This document shows positions 47,562 through 55,795 of a stretch of DNA of 64,000 nt, in pieces (the stretch's first letter is position 1; each line of letters starts with the position of its first letter). The DNA is taken from contig CAJTNY010000001.1 in assembly GCA_910577875.1 (NCBI GenBank), positions 84,570-148,569 on the forward strand, read 5' to 3'. The stretch is from an uncultured Christensenella sp. (lineage in GTDB: Bacteria > Bacillota > Clostridia > Christensenellales > Borkfalkiaceae). The translations under genes and the position numbers were made by a program. A model generated the notes under the pieces. The model had not been told where the DNA came from and did not search any database. It saw only the letters and a list, made by a program, of their open reading frames with translations.

Positions 47562-49243
47562 ATTAAATAAAACAATAAGTGAATTAAGTATGCTCCGAAG
47601 AAAGCTATGACAGTCTGAACGATAAAACACTTTACGGTGAATTTCACTCCCGTTTCTTTGCACGACGCGGAAAACGCGGATATACAGGCGGGGCAAAGTA
47701 GAATAAATGCACACATTCCCAAAGATGCAGCAAGTCCGAGTTCCGTCCCAGCTGGCATAAGCATAGCTACCGTAGCGGCAACGTTTTCCTTTGCGATAAA
47801 CCCGCACAAAGCCGCATAGGCAAGGCGCCAATCGGTTACACCCATAGGATAGAATACGGGAACGAGCGCACGGCTGAACGCCGCGAGTATACTTCCGTCC
47901 GCTTCCGTAAACTCGAACGAAAACGAGAAATGCGACAAAAACCAACTTATTATGCAAAATAGCGTAACAGTTCCAGCAACTTTGATTATAAACCCTTTTA
48001 AATAAAAATACAACTTTTTACCGACGGTAACGAAAGACGGAAAAATTATCGGCGTTACTTCCGACAACATCCCCTCTTTGCCGCCTTTTAGCGCAAGCGA
48101 TAAAACGAGAGAAAGCGCGAGCCCCGCAAAATAAAAACAGGTTATTACGGGAAAAGGGTCTTTAAAAAGCGGCGAGAGAAAAGTTAAAAACACGGGAAGT
48201 TTAGCGCCGCAGGGAATATACGGCAGTACCGCGATAGTGCGTTTCTGCGCGCCCTCGGTGGAGTATCCGCGCGTAGTCATTATCGCCGCCGCAGTACAGC
48301 CGAACCCCGACACGAGCGAAAACGCGGCTCTGCCCGATAGATTGACTTTTTCGAAAAGTCCGTCCGTCGCAAATGCAAGCGCGGAAGTTATGCCGCTCTC
48401 GTCGAGCAAAGTCAGGAAAAGATATAAAATGGCAAGCTGCGGAATAAACGCCAGCACGCCCCCCGCTCCGCCTAAAATTCCTTCGGTTACAAGCGAGATT
48501 AAAATTTCGTTCTGCATTTTAGATGACAAAAACCCGCCGAACATATCGCAAATGAGCATTTCCGTCAAATCTTTCAATCGCGCACCGACCATAATCGGAT
48601 GAAATGCCAAAAAGAACATAAGCGCAACCGCGCATATGAAAAACGACAGCGCGAAAAAGCGGTTGTAAAACAATTTATCCGCGCGGCTCAACCCCTCTCT
48701 GCCCGCGTAATAAACGGAAGAAAACGCAATATCTTCGCGCTTGATTGAAAAGTTTATTCCGTTTTCGATTTCTTTTTTAAGCTTTTTCGGCGGACAGGAA
48801 TAAACTGGTATTCCCAAACTTTCGGAAAGTCTTGAAATATCGAGCTTGCCTCCGCGCCGTTTTAGTTGAGAAAGTTTCGTGACGTATAAAATTACGGGTT
48901 TGCCGGATGAAATAAGACGGCGCGTTAAATTCAAACCGTTTTCGAGCGTGAGACTGTCCGCCACGTTTATTATTAAATCGGCGTTTTTTATTTCGTCCGC
49001 GGCGGAGTTTTCTTCCATAGAATAAGCCGACATAGCGTAGAGCCCGGGCGAGTCGACGAAGGTTATTCCCTTAACCGTTTTCTGTGAAGGCGCGGTGGTT
49101 ACGCCGTGGAAGTTGCCCGTTCTCAGATTGCTTCCCGTAAGCGAGTTGAAAAGCGTCGTTTTGCCCGCGTTCGGGTTTCCCGCAAGCACGACGCGCATTT
49201 TGTTTTCGGCTTTCTTTGCCGCTTTTTCGGCTTTTATTCGCAT
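47558..49243 (-). CDS. feoB: Ferrous iron transporter FeoB, short form
   Basis: 561 residues, at the short end for FeoB. The N-terminal G domain has P-loop AGNPNAGKTTLFNSLTG (about 21-37) and G3 VDSPGLYAM. The G4 motif NxxD is replaced by TKLS in LYVTKLSQLKRRGGKLD, so base specificity may be altered. The membrane part has two Gate regions: GFGCTAAAIMTTRGYSTEGAQ with PCGAKLPVFLTF, and the C-terminal CPACISAFSASCKETG. About eight helices are evident. It imports Fe2+ across the cytoplasmic membrane under anoxic conditions. Start overlaps the feoA stop by ten bases. Confidence 0.92.
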   Translation of the reverse strand: MRIKAEKAAKKAENKMRVVLAGNPNAGKTTLFNSLTGSNLRTGNFHGVTTAPSQKTVKGITFVDSPGLYAMSAYSMEENSAADEIKNADLIINVADSLTLENGLNLTRRLISSGKPVILYVTKLSQLKRRGGKLDISRLSESLGIPVYSCPPKKLKKEIENGINFSIKREDIAFSSVYYAGREGLSRADKLFYNRFFALSFFICAVALMFFLAFHPIMVGARLKDLTEMLICDMFGGFLSSKMQNEILISLVTEGILGGAGGVLAFIPQLAILYLFLTLLDESGITSALAFATDGLFEKVNLSGRAAFSLVSGFGCTAAAIMTTRGYSTEGAQKRTIAVLPYIPCGAKLPVFLTFLSPLFKDPFPVITCFYFAGLALSLVLSLALKGGKEGMLSEVTPIIFPSFVTVGKKLYFYLKGFIIKVAGTVTLFCIISWFLSHFSFSFEFTEADGSILAAFSRALVPVFYPMGVTDWRLAYAALCGFIAKENVAATVAMLMPAGTELGLAASLGMCAFILLCPACISAFSASCKETGVKFTVKCFIVQTVIAFFGAYLIHLLFYLI

Positions 49244-49461
49244 AATTTCACCTCTATCAGTCGGGCGAGAGATTTTCTTATGCCGAGCCGAACGGCTCCG
49301 CAGCCTATTAAAACGCTGCTTTTAAACAGCGAAAAAGCAAGCACCGTTACGCGCTTGCCCGCAATTATTCCGAGCGAAGCAAGCCTTGCACCAGCCCCGC
49401 CCGAAAATTCGGTTCTCACTATTTCCGCAGTTTCCCCTGTCTTTAAATCGAAAACGCTCAT
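49234..49461 (-). CDS. feoA: Iron transport accessory protein FeoA
   Basis: 75 residues, SH3-like FeoA fold: LKTGETAEIVRTEF, then ARLASLGIIAGKRVTVLAF and the last strand RLGIRKSLARLIEV. Partner of FeoB. No ribosome binding site is visible; the ATG lies within the right arm of a perfect 13-bp hairpin (49451-49482), which would hide it when folded. The gene is 33 bases downstream of a small unknown gene on the same strand. Confidence 0.92.
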   Translation of the reverse strand: MSVFDLKTGETAEIVRTEFSGGAGARLASLGIIAGKRVTVLAFSLFKSSVLIGCGAVRLGIRKSLARLIEVKLCE

Positions 49462-49482
49462 AGAATAAACTATGAGCGTTTT
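49451..49482 (-). promoter_or_regulatory. Hairpin covering the feoA start codon
   Basis: Minus strand: AAAACGCTCATAG, loop TTTATT, CTATGAGCGTTTT, a perfect 13-bp stem. The feoA ATG is inside the second arm. The hairpin followed by TTTTCGATTT also looks like a terminator of the upstream small gene. Function as translation block, terminator or both is not decided by sequence. Confidence 0.6.
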
Positions 49483-49494
49483 ATACGAATAATG

Positions 49495-49707
49495 TCAAAT
49501 TTCGTCCATACACCCGCAGATAAGCGTAACACCTCTCTTAAAACCCGACTTAAAATATTCCAATGCGCACCCGGTTTCCATTTCGCACTGCAAATCTTCG
49601 AGTTCGATTAATATTGCCTTTTGTTCGTCAGGCAAATATTTCTTTATATTTTCAAGTAAAGCTTCAGATTTCGAGTTCAGTTCCTTATACTTTAAATTAT
49701 CCCTCAT
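49495..49707 (-). CDS. Small helical hypothetical protein
   Basis: 70 residues (MRDNLKYKELNSKSEALLEN start), mostly helical, with CALEYFKSGFKRGVTLICGC near the C-terminus. The last pattern resembles small clostridial proteins of the DUF6809 type, but I am not certain. No signal peptide, and no ribosome binding site before the ATG. Located between ileS and feoA; link to iron uptake is only positional. Confidence 0.55.
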   Translation of the reverse strand: MRDNLKYKELNSKSEALLENIKKYLPDEQKAILIELEDLQCEMETGCALEYFKSGFKRGVTLICGCMDEI

Positions 49708-49741
49708 CGGGTTTTTCTAACCGTAAATATCGAAAAGTAAC

Positions 49742-49771
49742 AAAAATGAGCAGTTTTAACTGCTCATTTTT
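49742..49771 (-). terminator. Terminator of ileS
   Basis: Perfect 14-bp arms AAAAATGAGCAGTT / AACTGCTCATTTTT with a TT centre; on RNA a smaller loop is likely. Nine bases after the ileS stop codon, with T-rich flanks on the minus strand. Confidence 0.8.
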
Positions 49772-49779
49772 GTTATTTT

Positions 49780-52700
49780 TTACTTCTTTATCAGAGTTAT
49801 AATTACTTTTTCGCCGTTTATATTTTGTTCTTTCGTAAAGCCTTCGGGCGAGCCTTCGCTCACTTTTTCGGCAAGAACGTCCTTTGCGAATCCGCCGTTT
49901 GCAAGTACTTTTTGCGCTTTTCCTTCGGCTTTGTAATAAACCTCTATTCTGTCCGTGACTTCGAAGCCGGCATCCTTTCTCATATTCTGTATTTTCGAAA
50001 CTATTTCGCGCTCGACGCCTTCGAAAATGAGTTCTTCCGTCAATTGAGTATCCAAAGCTACGGTAATTCCCCTGTCCTCGGCGGAAATAAAGCCGTTTGC
50101 ACTTTCGGTGAAAATCTGCAAATCTTCCTGCTTTAATATCACGTCTTCGCCTGCTATTTCATAAATTCCGCCGCCACGGACCGCGTTTACGACTTCTTTC
50201 GCGTTGCAGTTTGCAAGGAAAGCGGAAATCGCGCCGAGTTTTTTGCCGTACTTGGGTCCGAGAGTTTTGAGCTGGGGTTTGAGCTTATAGCCGATATATT
50301 TATCCGCGTCGGAAGCAAACTCCAAAGTTTTTATATTGAGTTCGTCCAAAACAATCGCGCGTTCCTCGTCGGAAAGAGTTATATTTCTGTCCGAAACCAC
50401 TATCATCCTTTTGAGAGGCTGACGGTTTTTAAGGTTGCCTGCGTTCCTCGCCGCTCTGCCGAGCACGACTATATCGAGAACTTCGTCCATTCCCTTTTCG
50501 AGATTTTTATCTATATAGCTCTCGTCCGCAACAGGGAAACCGCACAAATGCACGCTTCTCGGCGCGTCTTTATAGAACGCGGGCACGAGATTCAAATACA
50601 TCATTTCCGCGATAAACGGGGTGTAAGGCGCGGTAAGCTTAGAAAGGGTTACGAGCACGGTATATAACGTCGTATATGCCGCCGCCTTGTCCTCCGTCAT
50701 TTCCGAACCCCAATAGCGTTCGCGTCCGCGGCGAACGTACCAGTTTGAAAGTACGTCCGAAAAATCCTGCAATGCGCGCGAACTTTCGAATATCTCGTAA
50801 GATTCGAGGCTTTTGCCGACGAACTTTACAAGCGAATTCAATTTGGAAAGTATCCACTTGTCCATTACGGAAAGTCTGCATTTTTTTAAATCGTATTTAG
50901 ACGGGTCGTATTTGTCTATCTCCGCGTAAAGAACGAAAAACGCGTAAGTGTTCCAAAGCGTACCGATATATTTTCTCTGAGCTTCAGAAACGGTTTCTTC
51001 CGCAAAACGCGATGGAAGCCACGGCGCGCTCGAAGTATAGAAATACCATCTAACCGCGTCCGCGCCCTGTTTATCGAGAACCGTCCAAGGGTCTACGACA
51101 TTGCCTTTATGCTTGGACATCTTTATACCGTTTTTATCGTTTACGTGACCTAAAACAATACAGTTTTCGAAAGGCGCTTTGCCGAAAAGAATCGTGTTTA
51201 TGACCAAAAGAGTATAGAACCAGCCGCGTGTCTGGTCTACGGCTTCGGAAATGAAATCGGCAGGAAAAGTCTTGTCGAACAGGTCTTTATTCTCGAAAGG
51301 ATAATGATACTGCGCGAAAGGCATCGAACCCGAATCGAACCAGCAGTCGATAACTTCGGGCGTACGTTTCATCGCTCCTCCGCACTTTTTGCATTTGCAG
51401 ACGAGATTGTCGAGATACGGGCGGTGAAGCTCTATATCCCGATTTTCGGGCAAACCGCATTTTTCTTTAAGTTCGGCTTTACTGCCGATCACCTCGATTT
51501 CTCCACAGTCGGGACAGACCCAGACGGGCAGAGGCGTCCCCCAGTATCTGTCGCGTGAAAGTCCCCAGTCTATAACGTTTTCAAGGAAGTTGCCCATTCT
51601 TCCGTCTTTAATCGTATCGGGCATCCAGTTGACCGAACGGTTGGCTTCGATTATTTTATCCTTTACTTTCGTGACCTGTATGAACCAGCTTGATTTTGCA
51701 TAGTACAAAAGCGGAGTGTCGCATCGCCAGCAATGAGGATAATCGTGTTCGAACGCTATGACCTTGAATAACAGTCCATTGCTTTCGAGCATATCCAGTA
51801 TGCGCTTATCGGCTTTCTTTGCGAAAAGCCCGTCAAGGCTTTCAAAGCGCGCGTCGAAACAGCCTCTCTCGTCAACGAGCTGTACCACGGGAAGATTGTA
51901 TTTCTTCCCGACTTTATAGTCGTCCTCGCCGAACGCGGGCGCGATATGAACAACGCCGGTGCCGTCGCCCATTGTGACGTAACCGTCGCAGACGACGTAA
52001 TGCGCTTTTAATGGTGCATTCGCGGGGGATATGCGCTTTACTTCTTTCTCTGTTTCGGTAAATAACGGTTCGTATTCGAGTCTTTCCCAGTCTTTACCGG
52101 GTTTTTTATCGATTAATTTATATTCCTCGAAGAACTTTCCGACCAAGGCTTCCGCTAAAATATAGTTCGCGCCTTCGGCTTGAATTTCGACGTAAGGTTC
52201 GTCTGGATTCATACACAGAGCGACGTTAGAAGGAAGCGTCCAGGGCGTAGTCGTCCAAGCGAGTATATAACGGTTTTCAAAGCCTTTGACCTTAAAACGC
52301 GCGACAGCTGAATTTTCTTTTACCGACTTATAACCCTGCGCGACCTCATGCGAGGAAAGCGCGGTTCCGCATCTCGGGCAGTACGGAACTATTTTATGTC
52401 CTTTATAAAGCAGACCTTTTTCGTGCATTTGCTTCAACGCCCACCACTCCGACTCGATATATTTATCGTCGTAAGTGACGTAAGGATTATCCATATCGAC
52501 CCAATAGCCGACGCGTCCGCTCATCTTCTCCCATTCGTTTTTATATTTCCAGACCGACTGTTTGCACTGCTTGATAAACGGCTCTATTCCGTAATCTTCT
52601 ATCTGCTGTTTTCCGTCCAAACCGAGAGATTTTTCGACTTCGAGTTCAACGGGCAGACCGTGAGTATCCCAGCCCGCTTTTCTTAAAACGTGTCTCCCTT

Positions 52701-52923
52701 TCATGGTCTGATAGCGGGGAATAATATCTTTCATTACGCGCGTAAGAATATGACCGACATGGGGTTTGCCGTTCGCTGTGGGAGGTCCGTCGTAGAACGA
52801 AAATTCTTCGCCGCCTTCGTTTTTTTCTATACTCTCTTCGAATACTCTCCCGCTTTTCCAGAAATCTATGATTTCCTTTTCTCTTTCAACAAAATTAAGC
52901 GAAGTATCTACTTTCTTGTACAT
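49780..52923 (-). CDS. ileS: Isoleucyl-tRNA synthetase
   Basis: 1047 residues, the long eukaryote-like/Clostridial IleRS type. The class I signatures are PPTANGKPHVGHILTR (HIGH variant HVGH, about 46-61) and GIKMSKHKGNVVDPW (KMSKS variant). Editing domain between about 200 and 400 with WTTTPWTLPSNVAL. Zinc-knuckle-like cysteines occur near 180-195 and in CPDCGEIE / CKCKKCGGAM. Charges tRNA-Ile in the cytosol. AAGGAG lies nine bases before the ATG. The 57-base gap to tsaD is too small for a T-box leader, so it is not T-box controlled at this site. Confidence 0.97.
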   Translation of the reverse strand: MYKKVDTSLNFVEREKEIIDFWKSGRVFEESIEKNEGGEEFSFYDGPPTANGKPHVGHILTRVMKDIIPRYQTMKGRHVLRKAGWDTHGLPVELEVEKSLGLDGKQQIEDYGIEPFIKQCKQSVWKYKNEWEKMSGRVGYWVDMDNPYVTYDDKYIESEWWALKQMHEKGLLYKGHKIVPYCPRCGTALSSHEVAQGYKSVKENSAVARFKVKGFENRYILAWTTTPWTLPSNVALCMNPDEPYVEIQAEGANYILAEALVGKFFEEYKLIDKKPGKDWERLEYEPLFTETEKEVKRISPANAPLKAHYVVCDGYVTMGDGTGVVHIAPAFGEDDYKVGKKYNLPVVQLVDERGCFDARFESLDGLFAKKADKRILDMLESNGLLFKVIAFEHDYPHCWRCDTPLLYYAKSSWFIQVTKVKDKIIEANRSVNWMPDTIKDGRMGNFLENVIDWGLSRDRYWGTPLPVWVCPDCGEIEVIGSKAELKEKCGLPENRDIELHRPYLDNLVCKCKKCGGAMKRTPEVIDCWFDSGSMPFAQYHYPFENKDLFDKTFPADFISEAVDQTRGWFYTLLVINTILFGKAPFENCIVLGHVNDKNGIKMSKHKGNVVDPWTVLDKQGADAVRWYFYTSSAPWLPSRFAEETVSEAQRKYIGTLWNTYAFFVLYAEIDKYDPSKYDLKKCRLSVMDKWILSKLNSLVKFVGKSLESYEIFESSRALQDFSDVLSNWYVRRGRERYWGSEMTEDKAAAYTTLYTVLVTLSKLTAPYTPFIAEMMYLNLVPAFYKDAPRSVHLCGFPVADESYIDKNLEKGMDEVLDIVVLGRAARNAGNLKNRQPLKRMIVVSDRNITLSDEERAIVLDELNIKTLEFASDADKYIGYKLKPQLKTLGPKYGKKLGAISAFLANCNAKEVVNAVRGGGIYEIAGEDVILKQEDLQIFTESANGFISAEDRGITVALDTQLTEELIFEGVEREIVSKIQNMRKDAGFEVTDRIEVYYKAEGKAQKVLANGGFAKDVLAEKVSEGSPEGFTKEQNINGEKVIITLIKK

Positions 52924-52980
52924 AATAAAGTTCTCCTTTAAGAAGCAAATAAATGCGTTCCGAATATGCGCGTGTTACTG

Positions 52981-54012
52981 TTATTTTAACGGTATATGAG
53001 CGCAGGCGTTTATGCTCATATCCGCAAAATTGCCTGCTTTGTATTGTATAGAGCCTTCGGCAGCAATCATAGCCGCGTTGTCCGTACAGAATTTTTTTTC
53101 GGGTAAAACAAGTTTGAGCCCAGCGTGCGCACAAGCCGAAGAAAGCGTCGAACGCAGGTAATCGTTAGCGACTACTCCTCCGCCTGCCGTGACTGTTTCT
53201 ACTCCACGTTCGAGCGCACACGCGACAGTCTTTTTTACGAGCGGTTCGATTGCAGAACGCTGAAACGAAGCCGCAACGTCTGCAGGATTGATTTCTTGGC
53301 CTTTCTGCTCCGCGTTATGGCAATAATTTATTACCGCGGTTTTCAGACCGCTGTAAGAAAACTGTAAATTACTGCTGTTTTTTACGAGCGACTGCGGAAA
53401 AGCAATAACGGGATTACCGTTCTCTGCAAGTCTCTGGACGTTGGGTCCGCCTGGATATGGCAAACCTAAAATTCTTGCCACCTTATCGAAGGCTTCTCCC
53501 GCCGCATCGTCCGAAGTCCCGCCGAGAACCTCGAACTCGGTATAATTTTTAGTGTGTAATATCGCGGTATGTCCACCGCTCGCAAGCAAAGTTATATACG
53601 GAGGTTCGAGCATCTCGTCGCAGATATACGAAGCCGCGAGATGTCCGCGGATATGGTTGACCGCGATAAGCGGTATATTAAGTGAATATGCGAGCGATTT
53701 TGCAAAAGAAAGCCCGACTAACAACGCGCCCAAAAGCCCCGCGCCGTAAGTCACCGCAACCGCGTCGAGTTCGTCAAGCCGTATTCGAGCCTGCGTTACC
53801 GCCTGTTTTACAACTTCATCAACAGCTTCCGTATGCGCACGCGAAGCTATTTCGGGAACTACTCCACCGTACTTCGCCTGTTCCGTTGCCGATGAAATGA
53901 TAACGCTCGACAATAGTTTCCTGCCGCGTATAACAGCTGCGGCGGTTTCGTCGCAACTCGATTCTATACCCAATATTACGGGATTTTCTTTTATCTTAAA
54001 ATTACCGTACAT
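52981..54012 (-). CDS. tsaD: tRNA N6-threonylcarbamoyladenosine transferase TsaD
   Basis: 343 residues. Starts ILGIESSCDETAAAV (13-27), metal ligands in HIRGH (120-124), then LLASGGHTAI, LGGTSDDAAGEAFDKVARIL, PYPGGPNVQRLA and AGGGVVANDYLR. This is the TsaD/Gcp family, which transfers the threonylcarbamoyl group to A37 of ANN-decoding tRNAs with TsaB, TsaE and TsaC. Only a weak site (GTGAG) precedes the ATG. A branched RNA element ends ten bases before the start (54022-54146), and ileS follows downstream. Confidence 0.96.
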   Translation of the reverse strand: MYGNFKIKENPVILGIESSCDETAAAVIRGRKLLSSVIISSATEQAKYGGVVPEIASRAHTEAVDEVVKQAVTQARIRLDELDAVAVTYGAGLLGALLVGLSFAKSLAYSLNIPLIAVNHIRGHLAASYICDEMLEPPYITLLASGGHTAILHTKNYTEFEVLGGTSDDAAGEAFDKVARILGLPYPGGPNVQRLAENGNPVIAFPQSLVKNSSNLQFSYSGLKTAVINYCHNAEQKGQEINPADVAASFQRSAIEPLVKKTVACALERGVETVTAGGGVVANDYLRSTLSSACAHAGLKLVLPEKKFCTDNAAMIAAEGSIQYKAGNFADMSINACAHIPLK

Positions 54013-54021
54013 ATTAACTCA

Positions 54022-54146
54022 CGTTGCCGCCCAAAATCACACTTTTGGGCAGGCAGACCCAATTTGTGCATACCTGCACCTCAGTAGGTGAATTTGCGAA
54101 AATTATATATCTGTTTGCCCTTAAAATTTTCGCAAAGAGGGCAACG
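54022..54146 (-). ncRNA. Candidate branched RNA element in front of tsaD
   Basis: Outer stem CGTTGCC (54022-54028) / GGCAACG (54140-54146) encloses three perfect hairpins: GCCCAAAA-6-TTTTGGGC (54029-54050), CACCT-4-AGGTG (54077-54090) and TGCGAAAATT-20-AATTTTCGCA (54095-54134). An alternative pairing TTGCCCT (54116-54122) with AGGGCAA (54138-54144) excludes the outer stem. It lies downstream of the prfB terminator and ends ten bases before the tsaD ATG. No known RNA family recognised; a dispersed palindromic repeat is the main alternative. Confidence 0.45.
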
Positions 54147-54160
54147 CCTTTAAAATCACG

Positions 54161-54194
54161 AAAAATTTGCTTCGCAGAATAGAAGCAAATTTTT
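54161..54194 (-). terminator. Terminator of prfB
   Basis: Perfect 13-bp stem AAAAATTTGCTTC / GAAGCAAATTTTT with an eight-base loop, ten bases after the prfB stop codon; on the minus strand the second arm ends in five T. Confidence 0.75.
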
Positions 54195-54203
54195 GTGAAC
54201 TCT

Positions 54204-55304
54204 TTAGATAGTCTTTTTTAAATAATCGATGATAAAGCCCTGAATATCCCCGTCCATAACTGCCTGAACGTTGGTATTCTCGTAGCCTGTTCTGTGATCT
54301 TTTACGAGAGTGTAAGGACAGAACACATAAGAACGTATCTGGCTGCCCCACTCGATTTTCTTGATTTCGCCTTTAATTTCCGCGTCCGCCGCTTCGCGGT
54401 CGGCGATACGGCGCTCCACTAATTTCGCGCGGAGGTACTGGAAAGCCATTTCCTTGTTTTGTAGCTGGCTTCTTTCGTTCTGGCAGGTAACGACTATTCC
54501 CGTGGGGAAGTGCGTTATGCGAATCGCGGTTTCGGTCTTGTTGACCTTCTGTCCGCCCGCGCCCGATGAACGGTAAACGTCAATTCTTATGTCCTCGTCG
54601 CGTATCTCGATTTCGTTGTCGTCTTCGACCTCGGGCATAACTTCCAAAGAAGCGAACGAAGTGTGGCGGCGTTTATTGCTGTCGAAAGGCGAAATTCTGA
54701 CCAAACGGTGAACGCCCTTTTCCGCTTTTAAAAAGCCGTAAGCATTTTCGCCTTCTACACGGAACGAAACACTTTTAAGCCCTGCTTCGTCGCCGTCTTC
54801 GAAGTCGAGCTCGGTAACTTTGAAACCCGAACGCTCGCAGTAGCGCGTGTACATTCTGTAAAGCATCTGCGTCCAGTCGCACGCTTCCGTTCCGCCCGCG
54901 CCAGAGTGTAGATTTAAAATTGCGTTGTTTGCGTCGTAATCGCCGCGTAAAAGCGCACGGATACGCATTTGTTCTATGTCGTCCTCGGCAGCGGCAATCA
55001 TTGTTTCAAGCTCGGGTATAAGACTTTCGTCGTCCGCCTCTTCAATGAGGTCGATGAAAGCGTAAGCCTCCGCGAGCGCGCCCGCGCCTTTTTCGTAAGA
55101 ATTGATTTTATTTTCGACCGAAGCAATTTCTCTGCCGACACGCTTTGACTTTTCAAGGTCTTGCCATACGGCAGGGTCTTCCTGTTCTTTTTTAAGCTCG
55201 GTAAGCTTCGCGCCGAGATTGTCTATATCCAGCGCGTATTTTGCTTCCGCAAGCGTGTCGGAAAGCGATTTCAATCTTAATCTGTAATCGTCAGCTTTAA
55301 ACAT
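54204..55304 (-). CDS. prfB: Peptide chain release factor 2
   Basis: 366 residues. The codon-recognition motif SPF is in RLVRISPFDSNKRRHTSFAS, and the catalytic GGQ in YRSSGAGGQKVNKTETAIR. It recognises UGA and UAA stop codons. The frame is continuous from MFKADDYRLRLKSL; the in-frame TGA and upstream Shine-Dalgarno-like stimulator that cause autoregulatory +1 frameshifting in many prfB genes are absent. It lies two genes after secA, as in Bacillus, but a tail-anchored protein gene separates them. Confidence 0.95.
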   Translation of the reverse strand: MFKADDYRLRLKSLSDTLAEAKYALDIDNLGAKLTELKKEQEDPAVWQDLEKSKRVGREIASVENKINSYEKGAGALAEAYAFIDLIEEADDESLIPELETMIAAAEDDIEQMRIRALLRGDYDANNAILNLHSGAGGTEACDWTQMLYRMYTRYCERSGFKVTELDFEDGDEAGLKSVSFRVEGENAYGFLKAEKGVHRLVRISPFDSNKRRHTSFASLEVMPEVEDDNEIEIRDEDIRIDVYRSSGAGGQKVNKTETAIRITHFPTGIVVTCQNERSQLQNKEMAFQYLRAKLVERRIADREAADAEIKGEIKKIEWGSQIRSYVFCPYTLVKDHRTGYENTNVQAVMDGDIQGFIIDYLKKTI

Positions 55305-55328
55305 AAATGTTCCGTTTTTAAGTTATTT

Positions 55329-55766
55329 TTAAAGTAAAAACCAGCCTACTAAAAAGCCAACAACACCCGCAATAATTAATATAGGCAACATTATTGCAAG
55401 CGCTTTTTTGCTGTTCTTGCTTCTGTTGGTAAGCGCTTCTTCTTCGTTTACTCCATCAAATAAGAAGGGATTTCCGATAAATGGACTAAACTTACAAATG
55501 CCAGACACATAATAATCTGTTTCTCCTTCGGGTATCTGATAAAAATCGTTGCAATAGCCCTTGCTAAATTTGTCGTAAATAGCAAAAAGTTTCAGATTTT
55601 CGTTGCCGATTTCATAGGTTGCTCTTTCGTTGTTTTTCAGCTTACCCAAAAGCCTGCATTTTGTGCCGTTTATCTCGGTGTCGCCGTTAGGATCTTCAAT
55701 GTAAATTTTAACCTTTACAAGACATCCTGCGAACGCCTTTCTTCTGATAACAGTAAGATTCCTCAT
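55329..55766 (-). CDS. Tail-anchored protein of unknown function
   Basis: 145 residues. A cytosolic beta-rich domain of about 105 residues (MRNLTVIRRKAFAGCLVKVK, LLGKLKNNERATYEIGNENL) is followed by a polar linker with NRSKNSKKALA and one C-terminal membrane helix (about 123-144, IMLPILIIAGVVGFLVGWFL). No signal peptide. AAGGGATG precedes the ATG. It is inserted between secA and prfB, normally adjacent in Firmicutes, and is likely co-transcribed. No family recognised. Confidence 0.75.
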   Translation of the reverse strand: MRNLTVIRRKAFAGCLVKVKIYIEDPNGDTEINGTKCRLLGKLKNNERATYEIGNENLKLFAIYDKFSKGYCNDFYQIPEGETDYYVSGICKFSPFIGNPFLFDGVNEEEALTNRSKNSKKALAIMLPILIIAGVVGFLVGWFLL

Positions 55767-55795
55767 AGTTCATCCCTTAACAAATTACTTTGGCT

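Noticed and set aside
47562..47957. N-terminal extension of the pseudouridine synthase frame to 402 residues
   Set aside because: The extra 132 codons overlap feoB in another phase, have no family match and are rich in Arg/Cys as expected for a shadow frame; the ATG at 47561 gives the normal enzyme.
52924..52980. T-box leader for ileS
   Set aside because: Only 57 bases separate tsaD and ileS, far too few for a T-box, and no T-box sequence is present.
54121..54351. Minus-strand 76-codon frame over the prfB end and spacer
   Set aside because: Out-of-phase reading of prfB that runs into the hairpin region; no ribosome site and no coding character.
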